Source: Pedobacter cryoconitis
GTDB lineage: Bacteria > Bacteroidota > Bacteroidia > Sphingobacteriales > Sphingobacteriaceae
NCBI RefSeq assembly: GCF_014200595.1
Contig: NZ_JACHCG010000001.1
Span: forward strand, 1,054,001 to 1,118,000
Direction of reading: 5' to 3'
DNA length: 64,000 bases
The position numbers were made by a program, and so were the translations under genes. How positions within the stretch are numbered: the stretch's first letter is position 1; each line of letters starts with the position of its first letter. Below, one piece after another: positions 7,228 through 16,719 of the stretch. A model generated the notes under the pieces. That model searched no databases. It saw only the letters and a program-made list of their open reading frames with translations, and was not told the origin of the DNA.

Positions 7228-9255
7228 ATGACTAAATCGTTTAATTTAATTAAAACTGTGATAGCATTACTGCTCTTGCCCCAGTTTTATACCATGCCAT
7301 TAATGGCTCAAATCACCTGGCCTGCTAGTCAGCTTCTTCCATCTTTTGCTGCGCCAGCACAAACTCAGGATTTAATTACGCTTCGGGAAACTTCTTCTCG
7401 CTGGGACGCCGAAAGCTCAGCAATCAGTCACAAAACCGGAAGGCCGGAAACGGATGGCTGGCTTTGTCAAACCGGAATTGACCTGCCAAATCTTCATATG
7501 GTTTACGGGCCCTATGATAAAACTATACCAGCAGGCCCGAACGTAGCTGAATTTCGGATGAAGATCGATAACAATACCGTCAATAACGATCCGGTAGTAG
7601 ATCTTGAAGTTGTCAATGCCACAACCGGGCAGATCCTGACCACGAAGACCGTTACCCGTCAGCAGTTTGCTATAGCCGCAGACTATACCAGCTTTCGGTT
7701 GCCCTTTACGATGCCAGCAGATAACCAATCCATTGAATTACGCATATTCTGGCGGGGAGCCAGTTATATCAAGGTGGACTGGGTTAGTGTAGATCAAAAC
7801 AGTTCCACCGCAGAAATGTACCTGTTTGCCTCTTTAAAAGGCATCATTAACAAAACAAAGCCACGTATTTTCTCTTACGAAGGTGATGCGTTTGCTGAAG
7901 GGCCATATACCTGGCTACAATCTTTAGGCCTGGGCTGGTCTGAACCCGCAGACAAATGGGATCTGATTACTAAATACCGCAGTGAGATATCCGGTTTAAT
8001 CGTTTATGACCCTGCACAAATACATACCGTTAACCTGGCAACAATGCTGGCAAAAAGCAAAAAAGCCCTGATTGTTTCTCCATTACTGTTATCCCGCTTA
8101 ACTTCCGCGCCATATAATTTGCCCATTTTGGTTGATATGCGCGGGCAGTTCAGCAGTAAGTTGCAGGTCTACCAAACTTTATATAATACCTATTGGCCAA
8201 CCATCGATCACCGGTTATTAATCGGATTAAATCCTGAAGCACATAAAGCTGCCTTAAGAGAATATGCGACAGCACTGGGTGCAGCAGTAGTCTGGCTCGA
8301 TCCGGATATTGCTGGTGAAAGTGAGTTGTTAAACAGCTTTTTATCTTCCATGCCCGCAGGTTCAAATTTCATGGGATGGTGGCCTGAAGAAGCCGCAGGT
8401 GTAGAAAGAGCCTCAAAATATGGGTTAACAACCATTGCAAGTGATTGGTGTACTAACCTCACTGTACATAGTGGTACATCCAGAACAGTGAATATTAAGC
8501 CAATACCTCCCAAACCCGCATTACAAAACAAGATTTATGTGGCTTTCATTTTAAGTGATGGCGATAATTTACAATATGTCGAACATTTGATGCGTAAGCT
8601 TTGGTCTAACCCTGATCGCGGTTCAGTTCCTATAGGATGGACGTTATCACCTGCCATGCTGGATGCTATGCCCGGTGCACTCAATTATTTCTGGCAAACC
8701 GCTACCGATAATGATAACCTGATTTCCGGCCCTTCGGGTTATGGCTATACCTATCCAAACAGCTGGACTAATCAAAGTTTACTGGAACAATTTGTTGCTA
8801 AAACCGAAGATTATAATAAACGTGCTGGTTTGCGGGTAATTACGATCTGGAATACGATTACTGGTGGAATCAGCCAGAATGTTGGACAAACCTTTGCCAG
8901 CCATGCGCCAACTTTGCTTGGCTTAACCGGCCAGAATACAGGAGGTGGATTAACCATTTACAATAACAGCCTTCCAGGAATGGCACTTTCCTGTAACTAC
9001 TGTAGCGATGAACAGAATATGAAAGATCATATTGCTTCTGCTTCCGCAGGATGGGATCATAATTCACCACGCTTTGTGATTATACAAGCGCAGCCCTGGA
9101 ATAATGCAAGGCCAACAAGTTTTAAGAATGTGGCCAGTTCCCTGAATGCAGACTATGTGGTAGTGCGTCCGGATCATATCTTTCAGCTGATCCGTGAATC
9201 CAAAGGTCTTCCAACCAGTCTGCCGGCGAAATCCCATTTATCTAATAAACTATAA
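7228..9255 (+). CDS. GxGYxYP-domain secreted protein (putative glycoside hydrolase)
   Basis: The protein is 675 residues from the ATG at 7228; a TTG 12 bases earlier is less likely. A signal peptide (about residues 1-28, ending MPLMAQ) is followed by a galactose-binding-like N-terminal region. The main domain contains the signature GPSGYGYTYP that names the GxGYxYP family (PF14323) and an earlier SDGDNLQY block. The family is common in Bacteroidota carbohydrate loci and is thought to be a glycoside hydrolase, without a settled substrate. It is convergent with the regulator genes and opens the polysaccharide locus. A strong hairpin follows its stop. Confidence 0.82.
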   Translation: MTKSFNLIKTVIALLLLPQFYTMPLMAQITWPASQLLPSFAAPAQTQDLITLRETSSRWDAESSAISHKTGRPETDGWLCQTGIDLPNLHMVYGPYDKTIPAGPNVAEFRMKIDNNTVNNDPVVDLEVVNATTGQILTTKTVTRQQFAIAADYTSFRLPFTMPADNQSIELRIFWRGASYIKVDWVSVDQNSSTAEMYLFASLKGIINKTKPRIFSYEGDAFAEGPYTWLQSLGLGWSEPADKWDLITKYRSEISGLIVYDPAQIHTVNLATMLAKSKKALIVSPLLLSRLTSAPYNLPILVDMRGQFSSKLQVYQTLYNTYWPTIDHRLLIGLNPEAHKAALREYATALGAAVVWLDPDIAGESELLNSFLSSMPAGSNFMGWWPEEAAGVERASKYGLTTIASDWCTNLTVHSGTSRTVNIKPIPPKPALQNKIYVAFILSDGDNLQYVEHLMRKLWSNPDRGSVPIGWTLSPAMLDAMPGALNYFWQTATDNDNLISGPSGYGYTYPNSWTNQSLLEQFVAKTEDYNKRAGLRVITIWNTITGGISQNVGQTFASHAPTLLGLTGQNTGGGLTIYNNSLPGMALSCNYCSDEQNMKDHIASASAGWDHNSPRFVIIQAQPWNNARPTSFKNVASSLNADYVVVRPDHIFQLIRESKGLPTSLPAKSHLSNKL

Positions 9256-9290
9256 AATGAGTTAGTACAGAAATCTGATCAGGCAGCAGT

Positions 9291-9325
9291 ATCCATGCGA
9301 AAAGAATGACCCTTTTTGCATGGAT
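9291..9325. terminator. Bidirectional hairpin terminator
   Basis: Arms 9291-9304 (ATCCATGCGAAAAG) and 9312-9325 pair at 13 of 14 positions around a 7-nt loop. It lies between the convergent GxGYxYP gene and the response regulator gene and can serve both, with a short T-run on the plus side. Confidence 0.65.
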
Positions 9326-9334
9326 TTTAACTGT

Positions 9335-10162
9335 TTAAACCTTCTTTTTTTGATTCGCATGCATACTGGTTGCATAATCGGTAGGAGACATTCCAAACTG
9401 TTTGGCGAAAATCCGACCAAAATGAGTTTGAGAACTATATCCCACCATCTCTGCAATCTCGTAGATTTTAAGGACACCTTCATTCAATAATTCCGCTGCT
9501 TTTTTCAACCGTGCCAGGTTAATCAGTTCATTTGGAGAAAGATTGGAAATCGATTTTATTTTCCGGTATAATGTCGGCCTGCTCATATTCATGTGATCAG
9601 TCAGCAGGTCTACATCTAATTGCGGGTTACTGATGGCCTGATCTATAATCACCTGTATTTTTTTTAAAAACTGTTCATCTGCCTTAGAATAAGCAAGGCT
9701 CTTGATATGGAGCAACGGTGAACTTGAAAAATAAGCTTTGATTTTATTGCGGTTAGCAATCAAACTAGACGCCTGTACCTGTAAAAATTCCGGAGAAAAT
9801 GGCTTCTCAATATAAACATCTGCACCAAGTTCCAAACCCTCAATCTTAGACTGTAAACTGTTTTTAGCTGTTAACAGGATAACCGGAATATGGCTGAATG
9901 CTATCCCTGATTTAATCCTTCTGCAAAATTCAAAACCGTCCATTTTAGGCATCATTACATCACTGATTACCAAGTGTACAATTTCTTTCTCCAGGATTTC
10001 AAGTCCTTCAATACCGTTCGACGCGATCAGGACTTTGAACTTTTCGCCCAGGTCATCTGCTATGAATTCAAGAATTTCTTCATGATCATCCACCACAAGA
10101 ATCACCGGTTTCTCCTGGTTGTCATCTGCTGTATTGGTTACAAAGTTTAAATCTTTTTCCAT
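9335..10162 (-). CDS. Response regulator with AraC-type DNA-binding domain
   Basis: The receiver domain occupies residues 18-135 with acidic pocket VVDDHEE (about residues 24-30) and phospho-acceptor Asp68 in VISDVMMPKMDG. The conserved Lys lies in YIEKPFSPE. An AraC family HTH pair follows at about residues 165-268 (MSRPTLYRKIKSISNLSP and AEMVGYSSQTHFGRIFAKQF). It is the output half of a hybrid two-component system that in most Bacteroidota is fused to the sensor kinase. Here it starts 16 bases inside the end of the kinase gene and is surely co-expressed with it. The likely target is the divergent SusC operon. Confidence 0.92.
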   Translation of the reverse strand: MEKDLNFVTNTADDNQEKPVILVVDDHEEILEFIADDLGEKFKVLIASNGIEGLEILEKEIVHLVISDVMMPKMDGFEFCRRIKSGIAFSHIPVILLTAKNSLQSKIEGLELGADVYIEKPFSPEFLQVQASSLIANRNKIKAYFSSSPLLHIKSLAYSKADEQFLKKIQVIIDQAISNPQLDVDLLTDHMNMSRPTLYRKIKSISNLSPNELINLARLKKAAELLNEGVLKIYEIAEMVGYSSQTHFGRIFAKQFGMSPTDYATSMHANQKKKV

Positions 10163-13100
10163 TTTCCTTTTAAGTTGAACTCTATCATTTGATGAATGGG
10201 GAATGTGGCCACCAGTATATTATAATCAGTACTCGTTTCTTCCAATTTAAGGGATCCCTTATGCAATTCGGCCAGTGATTTTGCAATAGACAGGCCGATG
10301 CCGGTTCCCTGTTTAATTTCGGCCTCTTTTGTCCTGAAAAATGGTTCAAAAATCTGATTCGCGAGTTCCGGTTTGATTTTATTTCCATCATTCAGCACCC
10401 GTACAATAAACTGATCCTGCTGTTCATTTGCGGTGAGCGTCACCCTTACTATATGCTTCCCATATTTAATAGCGTTATCTACCAAATTACTCATTATTTT
10501 ATAGAAGGCTTCCAGATCTATATAAGCATATACCGGCTCTGCGGGTAAAAAGGTCTCGTAAACAATCTCTTTCTGTTCGGCAGCAAGCATAAACTGTAAA
10601 TTCACATCATGAAGGATCTCAGAGATGTTTGCTTTAACAAAATTTAAAGAAAACCCATTAATCTCTGTTTTTCTGAAGTCCAGCAGCTGATTAGTCAAAT
10701 TCAGTAAACGATCCGTATTGCGCTCCATAATTTTCAGGTTCTTCTCCAATGCAGGAACTTCTCCCGCAGACTTGATCATTTTCTCCATTGGCCCTTTAAT
10801 CAAGGTAAGCGGTGTTCGTATTTCGTGCGCCACATTAGTGAAAAACTCAATCTTTGCCTGATAGATCTCCTTTTCCTTTTTATGTTCAAATATTTCCATA
10901 CGCCGGTTGTTTTTACGCTGGATGGTTTGATGGTATTGCCTGATCAGCAAAGCGGTTAAACCAATAAACAGCAGTGTATAAATTAGCCAGGCAAGTGGAC
11001 TTTTCCAATAGGGCGGAAGTACAACAATAAACAGCTTAATGTTGTTTTTACTCCATACGTTACTGCCCTGGATCATCGCTTTAGCTTCAAAAATATATTC
11101 TCCCGGAGCAAGTTTTGTAAAGTATATTTTGCGGTTCGTCTTAAGATATTGCCAGTTGTTATACAACCCGCTTATTTTATAAGCATACTCAGTTTTTTCA
11201 GGAGAAAAATAGCTTAATGCAGCAAAATCAATGTTAAAAGAAGACTGATTGTTATTCAGTGTAATGTGATGAGTATATAAAACAGATTGTTGCAGTACGG
11301 AGTCTTCTTTTTTTGGCTGAGCTTCAGTATTGTCAATCTTAAAGCCTGTTAAAAATAAAGGTGCAGTTTTAGCATTGGTATTCAGCTGATCCGGAAAAAA
11401 ACTAATCAATCCTTTTACACTTCCAAAATACATCCTGCCATCAGTATCCTTATAAGCAGAACTATAGTTGAACTGATCGGTCAGCAGACCATCTGTTTTT
11501 GTATAAACTTTAACAGTCTTTTTAAGCGGATCAAAACTAACCAGCCCACGGGTACTGCTGATCCATAATTTATGCTGATCATCCTCCAGGATATTAAAAA
11601 GGAAGTTGGCCGGCATCCCGTTCTTTACCGTATAAGATTTAAAACGGCCTGTTTTTTTATGGAGGACAGATAAACCACCACCATCAGTAGTAATCCACAG
11701 GTTCTTTTTACTATCCTGAAAAATACAATTTACAGTATTATCAGGCAGACTGCCAGTGTCTTTAGGGTCATTTCTGTAATTCTTATAAAGACTGTTACCT
11801 AATTTGAAGTTGAAAAGTCCGTCATTGAAAGTTCCTGCCCAGATTGTTCCTTCTGCATCTTCTTTAAGTGTATTAAAAAACAGAAAAGGTAAACCCGGTA
11901 CAGGATCAAAATCATCCTTTTTGCTATTGTAAGTATAAATGCCTGCTGTAGTGGCAATCAGAAGATCGCCAGCTCTGGTTTTACATAAACTTAAGATGAA
12001 ATCTGATCGAAGTAGACTTCCCTTACGCATATGATAATGTTTGGTAATTAAACCGGTATTGATATTCATTACATCCAGCCCGTGTTCAAAAGTACCGATC
12101 CAAAGCTTATCGCCATCTGCAAGCAGCCCATGGATATTATAATGAGCGATAGTCTGTTTACTGCCATCAGGGAAATAAGAGCTGAATTTGCCGCTTCCGG
12201 GAGTTAACTTATTCAATCCTGCATCCTCGGTTCCGATCCATAAATTGCCGTTCTTGTCTTTACAGATTTCCCTGATATCATTTCCGCTAATCGAGTTTTC
12301 CTGCTGTGTAGGAAAGTATTTGGTGAAAATGGAAGATTGGGCCGCATAATAATTCATTCCGCCAAAATAAGTTCCGGCCCACATGCCACCCTCTGTATCC
12401 CGGCAAAGGGAATAAATTGCATTGTCAGATAGGGAGTAGGGGTTGCTGTTTCGCTTTTGCAAGTGAACCAGTTTTTTGCTTTGGTGGTTGTAAATATAAA
12501 GTCCGGATTCTGTGCCAATCCAATACTCCTGGTCGTTCAGTTTTTTTATGGCCCGGACAAAAATATGGGTCTTGTCCTTGTTCATCACAATCAGATCTTT
12601 CAAAACATTGGTTTTAAGATCGAATAACTTGATTCCCTGGTTTGTCGTTCCAATAATTAGCTGCTGATCATTTGTTTCTTCGATTGAAGAGATCCATCCG
12701 ATAGCTTTATTTTTCTTTTTACCCGTTAAAGAAAGGATTTCAAAAGTCCGCGATGTTTTGTCGTATCTGGCGAGAGAACCCCTGGGGCTGCTCACCAGAA
12801 TTTCCCCATTTGGACGGCAATAGATATAAGTTGGGTTAAATGACTGACCTAGTTGTACCGTAGAAAACTTTTTCTGAAGGATATTGTAAATATATACTTT
12901 GTCCGAAGAAAGCATCCATAAATTACCTTCATGATCGAGCGTGAGCACACTGACACTCCTGTTTTTCGTCTCTTTGACCAGCGTAAAAAATTCGTTAACC
13001 GCGTTGTAGTGGTATAAGCCCTGAGCTGTTCCTACCCATAAACTGGCTGGTTTGTCACTAAGTAAAGAATAGACCTTATCACTGCCCAGACTTTTTTCAT

Positions 13101-13317
13101 TTGCAGGATCATGGCGATAAGTTTTGAAAGAATAACCATCAAACCTGTTCAGGCCATCTTTTGTCCCCATCCACATAAAACCACTACGATCCTGAGTACT
13201 ACAAAACACACTATTATTAGATAGGGCATTCTCTACCTGGTAATGTTTAAAGTAATAAGGCTGTGCCTGCAATAGCCTGGCAGACAACAATAAAAAAAAT
13301 AAGGTTAGAATTCTCAA
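10147..13317 (-). CDS. Sensor histidine kinase with beta-propeller sensor (HTCS type, lacking the fused receiver)
   Basis: This 1056-residue protein begins with a signal peptide ending LLQAQ. About 14 Reg_prop repeats (for example LWVGTAQGLYHYN, YWIGTESGLYIYN) form two periplasmic propellers, and a Y_Y_Y domain with YAYKISGLYNNWQYL follows. One membrane segment lies near residue 775. The HisKA domain has FFTNVAHEIRTPLT with phospho-acceptor His831, and the HATPase domain has NAIKYG and GTGIGLSIA. It senses oligosaccharides at the outer face in known relatives. The start is a TTG at 13317, because an in-frame stop lies just upstream and no ATG precedes the signal peptide. The gene ends right after the ATPase domain where relatives continue into receiver and AraC domains. 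Confidence 0.92.
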   Translation of the reverse strand: MRILTLFFLLLSARLLQAQPYYFKHYQVENALSNNSVFCSTQDRSGFMWMGTKDGLNRFDGYSFKTYRHDPANEKSLGSDKVYSLLSDKPASLWVGTAQGLYHYNAVNEFFTLVKETKNRSVSVLTLDHEGNLWMLSSDKVYIYNILQKKFSTVQLGQSFNPTYIYCRPNGEILVSSPRGSLARYDKTSRTFEILSLTGKKKNKAIGWISSIEETNDQQLIIGTTNQGIKLFDLKTNVLKDLIVMNKDKTHIFVRAIKKLNDQEYWIGTESGLYIYNHQSKKLVHLQKRNSNPYSLSDNAIYSLCRDTEGGMWAGTYFGGMNYYAAQSSIFTKYFPTQQENSISGNDIREICKDKNGNLWIGTEDAGLNKLTPGSGKFSSYFPDGSKQTIAHYNIHGLLADGDKLWIGTFEHGLDVMNINTGLITKHYHMRKGSLLRSDFILSLCKTRAGDLLIATTAGIYTYNSKKDDFDPVPGLPFLFFNTLKEDAEGTIWAGTFNDGLFNFKLGNSLYKNYRNDPKDTGSLPDNTVNCIFQDSKKNLWITTDGGGLSVLHKKTGRFKSYTVKNGMPANFLFNILEDDQHKLWISSTRGLVSFDPLKKTVKVYTKTDGLLTDQFNYSSAYKDTDGRMYFGSVKGLISFFPDQLNTNAKTAPLFLTGFKIDNTEAQPKKEDSVLQQSVLYTHHITLNNNQSSFNIDFAALSYFSPEKTEYAYKISGLYNNWQYLKTNRKIYFTKLAPGEYIFEAKAMIQGSNVWSKNNIKLFIVVLPPYWKSPLAWLIYTLLFIGLTALLIRQYHQTIQRKNNRRMEIFEHKKEKEIYQAKIEFFTNVAHEIRTPLTLIKGPMEKMIKSAGEVPALEKNLKIMERNTDRLLNLTNQLLDFRKTEINGFSLNFVKANISEILHDVNLQFMLAAEQKEIVYETFLPAEPVYAYIDLEAFYKIMSNLVDNAIKYGKHIVRVTLTANEQQDQFIVRVLNDGNKIKPELANQIFEPFFRTKEAEIKQGTGIGLSIAKSLAELHKGSLKLEETSTDYNILVATFPIHQMIEFNLKGKWKKI

Positions 13318-13392
13318 TTTGGTCTGATCGTTATTCCAAATATATTAATAATTATAAAGCTGAACCGATTTATAGCTAAACCTTTTCTAGCC

Positions 13393-13435
13393 GTATCAAT
13401 AAAAAAATAGAGACAAAATGAAGAATTATTGATAC
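13393..13435. promoter_or_regulatory. Candidate operator in the divergent kinase/SusC promoter region
   Basis: The 10-nt arms GTATCAATAA (13393-13402) and TTATTGATAC (13426-13435) are perfect inverted copies, 23 nt apart, in the 218-base region between the kinase gene and susC. Position and symmetry fit a site for the AraC-type response regulator or a -33 region overlap. This is inference from position only. Confidence 0.45.
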
Positions 13436-13535
13436 AAACGTGTGCAACAACCAAAAGCTAAAAAACTAATATTTGATTGTGCCCGGATAAAATCACCTGA
13501 CAATCCTGGTACACCTAACCAAATATAAATTCTTT

Positions 13536-16500
13536 ATGGAAAAAACTCTACATGCTTATTGCAGAAGTGTGCGCTTAAAGCAATGTTTGCTTAAAGCTTT
13601 TAGCTTTTGTGTTTTCCTTCTTTTCTCCCTGACCAGTACCGCACAAACGAGCAACGTGAGCGGGACAGTCACGGACGAGAAAGGACAGACATTGATCGGT
13701 GTCACAGTGAAAATTAAAAACACGAAAATCGGCGGAATGTCTGATTCGAACGGGAAATTTAAACTGACTGTTCCGGATAAAAATGCTGTTTTGGTATTTG
13801 CTTACATCGGATACACGACGCAGGAAGTCCGTTTGAACGGACAAACTGAGCTCACCGTTAAACTGAAAGACTACGACAATGATCTTCAGGAAATTGTAGT
13901 GACAGGATACGGTTCGCAAAAAAGAGAATCGATTACCGGTGCAATTTCTTCTGTAACCAGCAAGGATATCGAGCGGGTACACGGAGGATCTACAGTGAGT
14001 ACAGCATTGGCAGGAAAGATCCCCGGCGTTACCTTCCGGATGACAGACGGCCGGCCGGGAGCAAGTGCCAGTATACAAATCCGTAATATGGGACGTCCAT
14101 TATATGTTATTGACGGGATCCAGCAGGACGAGGGGCAGTTTAACAACATTGCACCGAACGACATTGAAAGTATTTCAGTACTGAAAGATGCCTCTGCTGC
14201 TATTTATGGGGTGCGCGCAGCGAATGGAGTAGTTGTCGTGACCACTAAAAAAGGAACAACTGGTGAAAGCCGGATCAACGTCGATGCTTACCTGGGTGTG
14301 CAGAACTGGTCAAGGTTCCCTGATGTGGTACGTAACTCTTATGACTATATGCGTTATAAAGCAGATGCAGAAATAAATAAGAATGGGAGTACTAGCATTA
14401 CACCGGCAGAACTGGAGAAATACAAACTCGGAACTGATCCTGCCTATAGAAGTTTTGACTGGCGGGATTACATCCTTAAAAGTAATAACAATGCCCCTCA
14501 GAATTCGATTAATGTGAACTTTACCGGGGGAACGGATAAAATGAGTTATTATGTTTCCGCAACAAATCTGTATCAGAATTCTGTATTGGGAAAAGAGTAC
14601 GAATTTAAACGGACTAACATTCAATCTAACATTACGGCAACTGTAGCTAATGGCCTTAAAGTAGGGGTAAATATTAATGGGAGGATTGAAACCCGTGAAA
14701 ATCCTGGTGTTCCTGGTACAGATGACTACTTGCTGGCACGTTTGGCAGTACTGCGAAATACTCCTTTGGAACGTCCTTACGCCAATGATAATCCAGATTA
14801 TCTGAATGATATCGGGCATACAGAAACCAACTATGCCTTTTTAAATAAAAAACTTTCAGGGATATATCGTAATGACTGGCGTGTTTTACAAACCAACTTC
14901 AATGCTGAATACCAGATTCCGGGTGTAAAAGGGTTGGTTGCTAAAGCTGTATATTCTTATTATCTGGCAGATTATGTGCTCAACAATCATGAATATACTT
15001 ATAACACCTACACCTACCGTCCTGCTACTGGTACTTACGACGTTACTGGTGGTAGTAATAATCCATACCGTGAACGTGAACAGAAAAAGGAATTTGCGAC
15101 CACTTTTCAGAGTCAGTTAAATTATAACAATACTTTTGGTAAACATACCGTGGGTGCTACATTGGTTGCGGAAAGAATTAACCTGAGGCATCAGCGGAAT
15201 TATATACACTCTTCACCAATTTCCAATAACCTGCCTTTAATCTACTTTCCAACTGCCGACAGGTATGATGATGTTGATGATAGCGAAGCACGTATCGGTT
15301 ATATTGCCAGGTTAAATTATAGTTACAACAGTAAGTATTACCTGGAAGCTTCTGCAAGAAGGGATGCCTCTTATTTATTTGCACCAGATAAACGCGTAGG
15401 TTATTTTCCCGGTGTTTCTGCGGGATGGAGAATTACAGAGGAAGGATTCATGAAAAATATCCTGGGAGATAAAAATATCCTGGGTGATCTGAAATTCCGG
15501 GCTTCTTACGGTATACTCGGAGATGACAGGAATCCAAATGATCCTAATCAGCCTATTGTATCTCCATATGCTTATCTCCCAGGTTATAACTACAACCAGG
15601 GAACAGTGATTCTGGACGGAAACCCGGTGATTGTTTCCAGAGATAAAGGCATTCCTTTAAACCGGATATCATGGCTGAAAAGCAGGACTTTTGATGTAGG
15701 AGCAGACTTTAGTATGTTCAACAATAAGCTGACTGGTACGATAGATTATTTCTACAGAAAACGTACTGGATTACTGGGAGGAAGAAATGATATCATTGTT
15801 CCTGTTGAACTGGGCTATAGACTGCCGGATGAAAATGTAAACAGTGACGCACAATATGGTCAGGAGATCTCTTTAAATTATAGCAGTAAAATTGGACAGG
15901 TTAACTTTAACATCGGGGGTAATTTCTCTTATACACGATCTAAAAACCTGCAATCTTATAACCCGTTATTCTTTAATTCCTGGGATCAGTACCGCAACTC
16001 GTCCGAAAACAGGTATACCAATATAGATTGGGGTTATGTTGCTATTGGTCAATTTACTTCTCAGGAACAAATCAATAATTACCCGGTAAATATTGATGGT
16101 AAAGGAAACAGAACTCTTTTACCTGGTGATTTGATTTATCAGGATCAGAATGGCGACGGTAAAATTGACGGTTACGACAATCGGCCAATTGGCTTCGGTT
16201 ATGGCAAGCAACCTAACATTAATTTCGGTCTAAGCTTTGGCGCAAGTTATAAATCTTTTGATTTTCATGCTGATTTTTCCGGAGGAGCAGGTTATACCTG
16301 GTTCCAGAATTATGAAACCAGGTGGGCTTTTCAGAACAATGGTAACCTGAATACGATTTTTGAAGACAGGTGGCACAGAGCTGATCCATTTGATTTAAAC
16401 AGTGAATGGATTCCGGGTAAATATCCTGCAAACCGGTATAATGATGGCGGACATAGCAACAACTATAACTCTACCTTCTGGCTGCACAGTGTCAAATATT

Positions 16501-16715
16501 TACGGGCAAGAACGATAGAGTTTGGTTATTCTTTACCAGCTGCAATGCTGGCCAAAATAAAGATTAAACGGGCAAGATTTTATATAAATGGTTACAACCT
16601 GTTTTCTATTGATAATATGAGCCAATATAACGTTGACCCTGAAGTTGCAGACGATAATGGTCTTCAGTTTCCTCAGAGTAAAGTGGTTAACGTAGGTCTT
16701 AATTTAACTTTTTAA
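13536..16715 (+). CDS. susC: SusC/RagA family TonB-dependent outer-membrane transporter
   Basis: The 1059-residue protein starts with a signal peptide ending TSTAQ (about residue 36). A carboxypeptidase-like beta sandwich follows (VSGTVTDEKGQTLIGVTVKI), then the plug domain with VVTGYGSQKRESITGAISSV and IQIRNMGRPLYVIDG, and a long beta-barrel ending NVGLNLTF with a C-terminal Phe. It imports oligosaccharides across the outer membrane using TonB energy and pairs with the SusD protein four bases downstream. Family-level assignment only; the glycan is not deducible. It heads the operon to the epimerase gene and lies divergent from the kinase gene. Confidence 0.95.
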   Translation: MEKTLHAYCRSVRLKQCLLKAFSFCVFLLFSLTSTAQTSNVSGTVTDEKGQTLIGVTVKIKNTKIGGMSDSNGKFKLTVPDKNAVLVFAYIGYTTQEVRLNGQTELTVKLKDYDNDLQEIVVTGYGSQKRESITGAISSVTSKDIERVHGGSTVSTALAGKIPGVTFRMTDGRPGASASIQIRNMGRPLYVIDGIQQDEGQFNNIAPNDIESISVLKDASAAIYGVRAANGVVVVTTKKGTTGESRINVDAYLGVQNWSRFPDVVRNSYDYMRYKADAEINKNGSTSITPAELEKYKLGTDPAYRSFDWRDYILKSNNNAPQNSINVNFTGGTDKMSYYVSATNLYQNSVLGKEYEFKRTNIQSNITATVANGLKVGVNINGRIETRENPGVPGTDDYLLARLAVLRNTPLERPYANDNPDYLNDIGHTETNYAFLNKKLSGIYRNDWRVLQTNFNAEYQIPGVKGLVAKAVYSYYLADYVLNNHEYTYNTYTYRPATGTYDVTGGSNNPYREREQKKEFATTFQSQLNYNNTFGKHTVGATLVAERINLRHQRNYIHSSPISNNLPLIYFPTADRYDDVDDSEARIGYIARLNYSYNSKYYLEASARRDASYLFAPDKRVGYFPGVSAGWRITEEGFMKNILGDKNILGDLKFRASYGILGDDRNPNDPNQPIVSPYAYLPGYNYNQGTVILDGNPVIVSRDKGIPLNRISWLKSRTFDVGADFSMFNNKLTGTIDYFYRKRTGLLGGRNDIIVPVELGYRLPDENVNSDAQYGQEISLNYSSKIGQVNFNIGGNFSYTRSKNLQSYNPLFFNSWDQYRNSSENRYTNIDWGYVAIGQFTSQEQINNYPVNIDGKGNRTLLPGDLIYQDQNGDGKIDGYDNRPIGFGYGKQPNINFGLSFGASYKSFDFHADFSGGAGYTWFQNYETRWAFQNNGNLNTIFEDRWHRADPFDLNSEWIPGKYPANRYNDGGHSNNYNSTFWLHSVKYLRARTIEFGYSLPAAMLAKIKIKRARFYINGYNLFSIDNMSQYNVDPEVADDNGLQFPQSKVVNVGLNLTF

Positions 16716-16719
16716 TAAC

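Noticed and set aside
7417..9070. Minus-strand ORFs opposite the GxGYxYP gene
   Set aside because: They lie fully inside a well-supported gene and have compositions of antisense frames.
13536..16715. Long minus-strand ORFs opposite susC (13575-14078 and 14310-14819)
   Set aside because: They are shadows of the real gene on the plus strand, with no signals or protein-like patterns.
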